DNA of 24,678 nucleotides from Reticulomyxa filosa. Lineage: Eukaryota > Foraminifera > Reticulomyxidae. Made by a program: the position numbers and the translations under genes. The notes beneath the pieces are model-generated. The model worked only from the letters and a program-made list of their open reading frames with translations, was not told the origin of the DNA and did no database searches. The stretch is from NCBI GenBank assembly GCA_000512085.1, contig ASPP01000595.1:1-24678 (forward strand). The letters are read 5' to 3'. Of this stretch, positions 9,729 through 19,580 are shown in pieces. The first letter of the stretch is position 1, and each line of letters starts with the position of its first letter.

Positions 9729-12700
9729 CTATTTTAAATTGCGTTCCGGATTTGTTAACTCTTTTAGCTCAACCTCACATACCCTCTCGACATTCTGGAA
9801 AAAGCGAACTTCCGTTTTTTGAAACAGTAAAGATATGATATGTATAGAGGAATCGTCACGCCTGTGCAAGCCATTCGTTTGGTATATTGGTCAAACACAT
9901 GCAAGTTGTGATTTATTATCACACGAGCTTGAGTTTTCCACAATTGATGCACCTAATTATACAAAGACAAACAAGTCAATGTCACAACAACAAAAAAAAA
10001 AATTTAAAGCTTAACTGGAGATTTTCCAAAGCAAATTAGATATTGGCACTTCCCTTTGACAAAATCTTCAATGGCTGTGTTTGATTCTTGTCCAAACACT
10101 CGATCATTTATTTGAGCAACAATTTCTTCTTGTTGCAATTCTTTTTGAATGGATTCAGCCTATTGAGAATATTTTTTGTGGATAGTATGAACTTTTAATT
10201 TGCTTGTTCTTTGGTCTCATTCCCTCGCAAAATTATAATGCAATAAAAGGAGTATATGTTTCGAGGTAGAAGAACTTGTTGAAAAATAGAACACCAAATA
10301 ATCCCAGATTTAAGAGGATTGGTTTTGCATAAATTTACGAGTGCTTTGTCTCGTTCTTCGTCATGTGCCTCTTCCTCTTTCAAAGGCACATACCAATGGA
10401 AAAAGCGCTGTTCAGATCTTAGATCAATCAAAGTGGGCTTGGTCACAAGTAGGGAAGCAGTTTCACCAACAGTTTTGCACCAAGAATTGGAAAATAATGC
10501 GCATGGGATACCTTGAGGAATTTTAGAAAAGGCATTTTCAACATTCCTCCCATCATGATACCCTAATAATGAGTCACAATCTAACAAATATACTGCAGTT
10601 AGATTTTCTGTCAAATTTTTGCTGTTTGTATCCACAACGATGGCCATGGCCTTTGCCGTTCCTTTTTTTTTTTAATATGTATTGTCATTTTCTAAAAAAA
10701 CTTGGAATTAGATTGCCGTTTCAATGTGCGGATACAATTTCAAAAAGAAAAGAAAGATCACACAAAGTGTACCAATCAAAATGTTTCGGCCATACGATGC
10801 CGCTTTGAAAATATTTGACTTTCGCTCGGAATAAAATCTGACGTTTAAGTCGGGAACATCTTTTCCCATCCTTCGAATGAATTGATTCATGTAAACACAG
10901 TGTGATTCATCACCACATATGATAATCACAAACGAGGGGTCTTTTCTTACGTACAATCGATACAAGGCGGCAATGGCCAACAAAGTGGACTTACCACTTC
11001 CCGCTGGCGATAACACGGTCGAATCTTCTCCAAGAGTTAATCCAGGCAATCCCTGTTCTTGCACTTTTTTCCATGTCTCAATGCCTTCCGCAACTAGTCC
11101 CGATTGTAGAAATATTGGCAGCTGCGCAGTTTGTGTGACTCTCTCAGGAGAATATGACATCGCAGCATGTTCCGATACTTGTCGCAAGGGTTTTCGACCC
11201 TCGCGGGTTTTCATTTCATCATATCCACGTCTTGAATCATAACCACCCCGTTGGTCTCGATTGTGGAATCGACCCCCACGTCTTGGATCTCGAGCTCTTT
11301 CCTGCCTTCGTCGGTCGTCGTATCTGTTACCTGTTGAATATCTTTCCGCACTCACAGTGTCGTCAGCTTGCCCTTCTCTTGTGATTTGGCCCTGATACGA
11401 AGTCCTTGTATCCATTGAGCTTCCAGAGTACTGGGCTCTTCCTTGTCGCTCATCAGGAGGAAAGAACATTCCATTTTTGTCTTTTTGTATCTTCGTGCCT
11501 ATGTTGGGTGGCAGTTGCACATACGAGACTTCAGGAATATCTCGGGTAGTGCTGACATAACCACGCTGTGAAGCTTCAAATAAAGCCCTTTTTAAAAAAT
11601 GTTCGACTCTCTCTTCGCGTGTGTTGATACACAAAAAGCGAAACCAATCAATCCAGTTTTCGCATTTTCTCATTTTATTCCATGCGTCCTGTATTCACAC
11701 ACCACGTCAGTATTAAGCAAGACAGTCTGATACAGATGTAATTTGTTCTATTTCATCATATTTTTACATTCGAATGGTATTACAACAAAAAAAACAAACG
11801 TATACCTCTAATTGAACTCGAGCAGTCGGGTTGTATCCACCATATTTGCGATTGTAGTCAGCAAAAGGTCGATTGAATTGCTCCAAAAATGTGAATTGCC
11901 ACATAAGACATTGTCGGGCATTTTGAGTTGCCTGAAGGTGATTTGCAGTCTCTGTTTTATTGGTGCTTCTAAATCCTCTAATTGCTTATGCTTAGATATG
12001 TAGGATGACACATCTCGACAAAAATGCTCCTCGATGAATGATTTACTGATATCGGCCCAAGTTCGATTTGGCGTTAATAGTAAATACATTAAGACTTTGC
12101 CCAAATGAGGCCAGTTTTCTTGGCTACGCGATTCGCTATCCGTAACAAATTTATCAATGGCATCTTCTGCGTCTTGACTCATCTCCGGATATTTGGAGTT
12201 CAAAAATAACAGTAGATGATGCAGACATGACCAAACAGACAAGAAGTGATGAATTTGCTTGCTGTCGAGAGTTTTGACGTTCGTAAATTGTTGGTTTAGC
12301 AATTCGATATTTCTATTTGCAAAGCGAATAAATCATATGTACATATATGCAAATATAACTTATATATATATACATATATGTGTATGTGTTTGTAATAGGA
12401 AAAGCAAGCAAGAACACGATGCAACAAGAAATTGGTACTTTGCTGAGCAATTCACAGATGATATCCATTGCACCTTTTGACGAAAACGTTTTCTGAGGTG
12501 TCAACAGTGCCAAGTGTTGTTTGATTTCGACTAAAGATTTTTCACCATGTGTGAGATTAATAACAAGAGGTAGGAAGTGTGTAAATTTCTCTTTTGTCGA
12601 ATCGATTCGAATTCCAAGCTTAGACCACGCTGGCAAGGAAATGTAGTCAGAAGACACTTTGAATTTTGACACATAATATTTCTTTGCATTGTCGTTTATA

Positions 12701-14806
12701 TTCTTTTTTTTGGAAGCACGTTTCATTTCATTTTGGGATATCATTTCATATTGGAGCATCATTCCAATCATCGTTTTTGTAAAGCTCTCTTTGGAATAGA
12801 AGCATCTCAATTCGGATCTGCGAAGTAATGAGGCATTTTTTAGAATAAAATTCCACAGCCCACAAACTTGATCTGTGTGTATGGGCGTACATAGCATTCA
12901 CACGTACGTGTAATGTATGTATTGTATATTGCAAGTGTGTGTATTAATTGTGAATGGGAAATGTGGCAAACAATGGCGGTTATGGATAAGACGTAACGAC
13001 ATTGAACCAATTCATGTTGTGACAAATATTCAAAAACACCAATGATACTGTCATGGAGACGAGTAAGCATGGGATCAATTGACGTGTGATTATCTTGAAC
13101 GCCATATTTAAATAGCTGTATCCAATCAACCCGCTGTCGTGTGTCCCATAAGTACTGCCCTTTATTTTGATAAAAGGCCTCCTCGACGGTCAAGTGATTG
13201 TCCAACTGTAGAATTGGTTTCGTTAGCTCACAAAAGTTTAGTTTCACGCAAGCGGACTGTGATTAAGTACGAACGTGATTATATTTTTGTTTGCGCATTT
13301 GCAACGGCAGTATGTTCATAATAAAAAATAAAAAAATAAAAAAATGAAAAACAAACAAACAAACCGCCAAGCCGACAAAGGGATGTAAGGTTCCTTCTCG
13401 AAAGGACTCGGGCATAGGATGTTTAACACATAGCTTGCCATTGATAAAGAATCTCAATACTTGATCTTCGAAGTCGGCAGCGCACACCACAATATCTCCT
13501 TCGGTAAAACCAACAGATAACTCTTGGGTGAGGGCGACACGATAGGGTTGCTTATGTGTCAACACCGACTTTACTTCATTCGCAAAATAGCGATTGCCCA
13601 GCGCTATAAATTCACATTCTCCGGTCATTTCTTCAAAGCTCTCTTTTAAACACCATCCCAAACGCACTGCCGTTACGTTATTAATTCCCAAATTCACTCG
13701 AATTATTTGCGCTTCGAAGTACACCCGCGCAAAGCTACATTCTATGTTTTGTCGACACACACACATCCACATACATATATACGGCTAAAAAATAAAAATA
13801 CACAATGTATGAACCAATGACTTAACCGACATCAGGCACCCGAACATCGTGCCAATCTTGATCGTGATCAATAATCATTGGCTCTCGTGCTTTCAACACA
13901 GTCATTTCATTTTTGGCTGATCCATAACACAGGCCTTTGGCAGGCACTGATCGATCATGGCTATGGCCACACCATATGCATGTATACTCGCTCAGTTGTT
14001 GTTTCACTTTCTCTATTTCAGCTTTCTTTTTCCCGTTGTCAGATGTCTCGTTGAGAATTCGATTTACCTCGGTTAGAATGTCTATCACTCTTGTCGTGGG
14101 TGACCACTCCATTGCTTTATTTTTTATCACATATTATTATTTGTCATTTTTTATTTTGTTTACAAGCTTGTTAATAAAATTACTTGCTCTTTTTTTTTAT
14201 TATTATTTTTTATAAAAAAAATAAATATACGCAATTTTGTGTGTTAGTAAGTTGCGAGATTGGAAGATTTACACACGTTGTAGCAACTGTAATTTGACCA
14301 TGAGTTTGTGATTTACATCTACAATCAACGGATGTTTGAAAGGAATATTCGCAATGGTGATTGGTGATACAATTTCAACATTGGGCGGTTTCTTTGGGAA
14401 TTCTCTGGGAAATTCCAATATTCCATGGATGCACAATTTTGCATATTTGCCACTTTTTGGCCATATGTTAAAATGCCTTTTGTTGAAAAATAAGTCAATG
14501 CCAATAACAATACAAAATAAATGTATAAGTAAATACAGTTCACGTAATGAACATACCATTCTTCGGGCTTTTCTTTCAGAGGAAATACATTCATCTGAAA
14601 AGGTTTTTTTTGTGGTTTGTTTCAATATTGTTAGCACATACATAAAAATCAATGTCTCTAAGTTTTTTCGTTTTGCATCAACATAATTTCTCAACATTCA
14701 AATCCTTTTGCTGCAGTTGTGAATGAAATGATGTCAAGCTTTCTTCGATCCATTTTTTTGCACTTTCTTCTACAAATCGTCTTGTCTCATTATCGTCATA
14801 AGACAT
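9729..14806 (-). CDS. E2-like (UBC) - SPRY - degenerate DEAD-box helicase fusion protein
   Basis: Thirteen exons: 14806-14696, 14594-14557, 14476-14277, 14114-13827, 13741-13365, 13256-12998, 12872-12374, 12312-11806, 11688-10773, 10661-10276, 10159-10016, 9952-9860, 9794-9729. They give about 1294 residues if one missing base near 11935 is allowed for. Residues ~1-137 are an E2 fold (EEWHFNIWP, LEFPREFPKKPPNVEI, MEWSPTTRVIDIL) with no Cys at the active site. A Cys/His motif follows (CIWCGH, 162-179). SPRY is ~205-350 (GDIVVC, FFINGK, LHPFVGLA then CVKLNF). A helical region of unknown function runs ~350-810. An Arg/Gly-rich stretch lies at ~875-915. The helicase part is ~945-1294: AGSGKS 989-994, DCDS 1093-1096 in place of DEAD, SNS in place of SAT, and KRMACTG in place of HRxGRxGR. 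Least certain junctions are 12374/12312, 12998/12872 and the last exon; without it, the frame stops at 9764. Confidence 0.75.
10483..11004 (-). other. Degenerate helicase motif block I-III
   Basis: AGSGKS (motif I) lies at 10987-11004, within a Q-motif-like context ETWKKVQEQGLPGL. DCDS replaces DEAD at 10570-10581 within AVYLLDCDSLL. SNS replaces SAT at 10483-10491 within CALFSNSWCKTVGE. The intron 10662-10772 lies between motifs and splices ILIG to TAK, the place of the GTPGR motif. The Walker A Lys is kept while the catalytic Glu is lost, which suggests nucleotide binding without RNA-dependent ATP hydrolysis. Confidence 0.7.
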
Positions 14807-15574
14807 TGTCGTTTATTTCTTTTACAGGCTACACACTGATCTACACCAAAGCAAGTTGTTTTGGTTGAACTTAAATGTTCCAAATTCTAAATGAGAACTT
14901 GTCACCACACAAGGGCAAAATATAAATCCAATTGTACTAAATTATCCTTTTTGAGACTTCAGAACGATGTTATATATATATGATGTTTAAAAGGGGGAAA
15001 AATAAAGCAAACATTCCTTTGGACCCCCAACACCTTGTTCGAAAACAAAAAAGCGGAAAAAATTAACAAAGTAACCGTCAATTGTTTATCATCGGTCCAT
15101 AAAGCATGAATTCAGCAAAAAAAAGGTTAGGTTCTATAGTTGAACAATGTTGAAAATGGATTGTTATTACAACTATTATTGTAATTAAACAAAGTTTGTT
15201 CATAAACAATAAATAAATATGTTGACGGCTCACAGTTCCCATAAAATAAGTTATTATTTCCTTGTAATTTTAAATGTGAGAAAGTACTAATCAGTGATTA
15301 GTCAAGGACAACAATTTCAAATTAAGTATTTGGGGAAAGAAAAAAAACAATAAAAAAAAGAATAAAATTTTGTGTGTGCACGCCGATATAACAAAAATGT
15401 AAAAAAAAAAAATAAAAAAAATAAACAAGATGAAAATCAATCCGAAAGACAATAGTTTGATAGAAATTGCAAACTATTTTTGCTTTGTTTTTTCCCTTCC
15501 TCTTTTCCGTTTCCTTTTTCTTCTCTTCCTCTTCCTGTTTTTCCTTCGTCAGCAAGTATTGGCCATGTAATGAC
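14807..15574. other. Intergenic region between two minus-strand genes
   Basis: It holds the promoter side of the UBC-SPRY-helicase gene (near 14807-15000) and the 3' flank of the ADA2 gene (near 15300-15574). It is AT-rich, with poly-A runs at 15340-15420. An in-frame TAA just upstream of ATG 14806 supports that start. Nothing else was recognised. Confidence 0.45.
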
Positions 15575-17235
15575 TCAAGTATTGAAAACAACAACAGGTT
15601 CATTTTCTCCCACCGAAATGGACACATGTTGAGGATTATTGACAGGGTCTGGTATTTCCACTGTCAAGAACCGATCAGTATTATTTCTTGTGGTCGCAGT
15701 GGCAGGACACTTGAGCAAGAGTTGAAAAGCGATAAGTTGTTGAATAATCTTTTGTTCGATGCAGAGATAGTCATTGACACTAACTCCCAAAATAGAACAC
15801 AGTTTGCTAAGTTTGGAATCTGTGTTTGTTTGGAGTTGTTTATTGGTGATGCGAACACTTTTGTCATATTTTTTAGAAGGGACAGAATGTCGAGTTCCAA
15901 TATGACCTTTTATACGTTTATCTTCTATCAAATGATTTTTATTATTGTCATTGCTGTTGTTACTGTCATGATGCTGTTCATCCGTATTTTCCTTGTTTGG
16001 TTTTGTGGGTTGGAAGGACTTGACATAGTCCAATCGTTTCTGCTCTTTGTCCTCGTTGTTCAAAATGGACCCGCATTTCAAGAGCAGGTTGATGGAGAAG
16101 GCGGCACCAGAGTTTCTTTTTTCGATCATTCGTTTGGACTTGGTGACATGGTGTGAAGAAGACTTGATTTTGTGTAGTTTTTGGCATGCAAGGATGGATT
16201 GTGTAATGGAGAAATACTTGTGCAGCTCCTCCAAGGAAAAGCTGTCGTTATCCTTTCCATTTGCAAATCTTGCAGCAACACTATCAATTCTGGCCACCAC
16301 GTCTTCATTCACAAAAGATAATAGCGACTTTTGCAATGTGCGATGGGTCATATTTTCGGGACAAAGCAAATGTTGAGTGTACGCAACGCGATGCAATATT
16401 TTTTCTTTGTCGCTTTTGCACGTTGCGACTTCGATATTTTTATCCCAGCACAGACATAGCCGTTCTAAGCTGATTATGTCGGTCATGCGAGTGACACCTT
16501 TGGTAATACATTATTGATAAATCATTGATAAATCATTGATGAATCATATAATCAATTATATTTACAAGTGTTATTGTTATGTTTAAAAAATAAATAAATA
16601 AATAGAAAGAGACGCATACCATTGAGTAAGTAATGATAAATGCGATCAATTTGTCCTCGTAACTTTTGTTCTTCCGCCAATCCATGCAATAAAATCTTCC
16701 AATTTTTTTTTTGTTTTCCAACATAGTCTTTTCCTCTTGCTCTTTGGTTTTGAGATTGTTGCCCTTTGCATCGTGATGATACAGCTGCGTTCTTTTTTTT
16801 GTTCGTTGTCGTGTTCATCCACACTGACAGTGGTGATGGAGCTAGAGCTAGAGCTAGAGCTAGGAGCCAGCAGATCATTCACGCTTGCGTGTGCAATGCA
16901 AGAGGGCCGACACTATCATTGTTGATGTGCGTAACATAGCGAAGGAACTCACAAATGTTTTGATGCAACGGGAGGTATTGGTAGTACTTTGGAACATTTT
17001 TCAAATTTTTATTCCATTTCATTTGTGTCGGCTTCTTATGCAATACTGTCGTCCTGTTGGTTTCATTCCATTCCTTTTTTCGCATTGACTTGGTGCAAGG
17101 CCAGTCGCCTCTTGCGCTATGGTCATATTCACATCCGTTGTCATTGTCTTCCTTGCTCGCGTCGTGCGCTGTAGTGCCACGGCCTTCGTGACCGACATCA
17201 CTGTCATTGTTATCATCATCATCATCATCATTATC

Positions 17236-17288
<53 letters not shown>

Positions 17289-19156
17289 CATCATCATCAT
17301 CATTACCATTGGCATTATCATTATCATTATCATTGCCATTAGAATTAATATTGTCATTGACATCGCCGTCCGTCGTCGAGTGACTATACGCATGATCACT
17401 GTCGTCCAAAGGATCATTCGAACTGTGAAAGTTGAAAATGTCGCAGCCGTAGTCCAACAAAAAGTTGCCGCGGATCTGTCTTTCGTTCAAAACGTGGGTG
17501 TTGTACCACTGCAACGCTTGACGCTTCATGATCCGCTCTTGTGGCGTGTCATATTCATTCCAGTTCAAATCGCACACCACCGACTCGCCCTCCTCCTCGC
17601 GCCACTCGTTGATGAACTCTTCTCTCCACTCACTATACAAGTCCGTCAGTCCGTTGTGCTCGATCGCCGACGAATGTCTGGACTTGTGTGTTGCATCATG
17701 AGAGCGAGTACGATTGTGAGTTTTGGTTTTGGTTTTAGTTTTTGTCTTTGTTTTTATTTGAGATTGAGATTGAGATTGAGATTGGGATTGGGATTGAGAT
17801 GGAAGTGAAGGCTGAAGATGGGAATTAAAGCAAGACTGAGACTGAGATTGAACATGGGAATGAGAGTGAGAATGTGATCGAGATCGAGAATGAGAATGAG
17901 AATGAGATGAAACGGGGTCGTTGCTGAACCATCGTTATGTTTGTGCTCATTGGGAGTGTGGTTTCTTGAAACACCGCGAGTGGCGTCACCCAAATGCTTG
18001 GTTAAGAAATGACGACGAATATCTTCACAAGTTTTGTCAACAAAGTTACAAGGCAGATACGAATCCATTACCTCCATTGTCATTGATTGTGAGTTTTGCT
18101 TTTTTTATTACTTGTCATTTTCTTTGTGTGTTTATCAATATTATTGTTATTGTTATTGTTATTGCTATTGTCATTGTCATTGTCATTGCCATTATTATTA
18201 TTATTATTATTACTATTATTATTATTGCTATGGCTATGATAATAGAAATGATCTTTCTTATATTTTTTATTGAAATGATATTTTCTATCATTGAATTGTT
18301 TCAATTGCTCTTGTTTCAACAAGTCCCAATTCCCAATTCCATAACGCTTTGACATCCCGTGAATCAGATTCCATTCTTCGCGTAACGACCAGCGTTGTGG
18401 TTCATTTTTGCTCTTTTTTTTCTTTTGCGTGCTGCTCGAGGATATCTCCTCGCTCTTTTCTTCCTTTGTGGTCGACGAAGGACAACACAGCGGCAATATG
18501 GGAGGAATGATTTGGTAACAATGAAACTTCTTATGATATTTGGTCTCTCTTCCATGAACATAACAATCTCCACATATCATCGATCGATGCTTCCAAGTCC
18601 ATTCTTTTTCCCCGCTTTCTTTTTCTTTTCGTTGGCTACATTCCACACATTGGATAAATGCGTCGGTGGGATCCATCTCCACTTCACATAAGTCACACTT
18701 CGGCGTATACCACTTGGCTTCGTTTATACTCTTACTTTCGTTTGAGTCCTTATCCAACTGCATTTCCTTTTTCAGCTCTTCTGCATGTGTGTCTGTCAGT
18801 GTATTTTTTTTTTTTCATATCACATATATCACAATTCACATTTTACATTATACCTCTTTTTGTTCATTATATGTTTTTTTTAAAAAAAAAAAAAAGTGAT
18901 TTGTCTCAGATCCAACAATAAATCCTTGCTTTACAATACTCAATGAGTAATCTCGTCTCTTTTTTTCCCTCATTCCATTTTCTCCCCTACCCGAAATACC
19001 TCCTATTTCCGTTTTCTCGTTGCTTGTCATTAGACAAACTCTTTTGGTCGAAGGTCTCGCTGGGGAATCCTCCAAGTCGGCAGGACGTTTCCGCTTACGT
19101 CTTTTTGGAATATGACCATCTGCTACAGAAGAACCACTACCCTCAGTTATGTTCAT
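15575..19156 (-). CDS. ADA2: ADA2 transcriptional adaptor homologue (ZZ, SANT, SWIRM)
   Basis: ADA2 links Gcn5 histone acetyltransferase to SAGA/ADA complexes. Exon 1 is 19156-18940 (basic, KRRKRKRP); its ATG follows an in-frame TAG. Intron 18781-18939. The next exon has a ZZ zinc finger (CDLCEVEM, CVEC, CGDC, HKKFH) and the start of SANT (WSLREEWNLIHG, GIGNWDLL). The SANT end (TCEDIRRHFLTKHLG) is at 17973-18083 in another frame, after an Asn-rich tract. The ADA2 middle region is at 17350-17645 (YSEWREEF, NEYDTPQERI, FLLDYGCDIFNF). GLAEEQKLRGQIDRIYHYLLNG lies at 16620-16690. Intron 16498-16619. The last exon, 16497-15575, starts VTRMTDIISLERL and ends with a SWIRM part (LSKLCSILGVSVNDYLCIEQ). 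Junctions near 18000-18230, 17830-17970 and 16740-16930 are unresolved: microsatellites and A-runs shift the frame there. Identity is sure; the exact model is not. Confidence 0.85.
16513..16545. repeat. Three tandem copies of an 11-nt unit in an ADA2 intron
   Basis: The unit ATTGATAAATC is repeated three times; the last copy has one change. It lies wholly in the intron 16498-16619. Confidence 0.85.
16839..16862. repeat. Four copies of GAGCTA
   Basis: A perfect hexamer tandem. On the minus strand one frame reads Ser-Ser repeats. It sits in the stretch of ADA2 where exon and intron could not be told apart. Confidence 0.85.
17211..17330. repeat. ATT/ATC triplet microsatellite coding an Asp/Asn tract in ADA2
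   Basis: Interrupted (ATC)n and (ATT)n runs. On the minus strand in the ADA2 frame they encode a long Asp/Asn-rich linker between FLLDYGCDIF and the C-terminal half. The plus-strand open frame through it is poly-Ile and is antisense. Confidence 0.85.
17761..17798. repeat. AGATTG hexamer repeat coding Ser-Gln repeats
   Basis: Near-perfect 6-nt units. The minus-strand frame that continues into LTDLYSEWREEF reads alternating Ser-Gln, then a Lys-Thr run (17719-17760). This makes a disordered linker between SANT and the ADA2 middle region. Related Ser-His units at 17868-17910 may be coding or intronic. Confidence 0.75.
18137..18236. repeat. ATT/ATTGTT microsatellite inside the ADA2 SANT-coding interval
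   Basis: Triplet and hexamer repeats that encode poly-Asn with Asp and Ser on the minus strand. They lie between the two halves of the SANT domain, which are in different frames on either side. Confidence 0.85.
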
Positions 19157-19580
19157 CTTCTAAGATTAAGATATTTTCAAATGTGTCTTCAGAAAAATGA
19201 ACACTAAACTCCAAACTTGTTTTGTTTGTGTTTTTATGTCTTCCTCCCTCAGACATTTTATCCATTTGTTTCATTCTATTCAATTTTGGTAGAGCATAAT
19301 AAACAAAATGTTAGCGGCTTGTTTCGTAACTTCGAGTAAATAATTAAAAAAAGTATCGTGTTATTTTACTTCAAGTAGACTTGTTAAAGTAATCTAAAGC
19401 CAAAGAAAAAAAAATGTACGACCAGAATATCCTCCATCTTTGCTGAAAAAACGACAATTTCTATTAAGTTAACCAAGATAGATCCAGGAATGTCAAAGGG
19501 GTCCTTTGTTACCCAAATTTGTGGAGAAGGAGAAATATATCACTTCTTCTTCGAATCAACCAATAATACATAAACTATAA
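19157..19580. promoter_or_regulatory. Shared divergent upstream region of ADA2 and SART1
   Basis: These 424 bp lie between the ADA2 start (minus) and the SART1 start (plus). The region is AT-rich with no obvious paired motif. A bidirectional promoter is inferred from head-to-head orientation only. Confidence 0.4.

Noticed and set aside
10919-11242. 107-codon plus-strand open frame
   Set aside because: It is antisense to the exon carrying the Walker A motif of the UBC-SPRY-helicase gene.
15467-16156. 229-codon plus-strand open frame
   Set aside because: It is antisense to the last ADA2 exon, which carries the SWIRM-like motif in the minus frame.
17119-17808. Plus-strand open frame with a long poly-Ile stretch
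   Set aside because: It is the antisense of the ADA2 Asp/Asn-coding triplet repeat. The flanking minus-strand sequence has clear ADA2 motifs.
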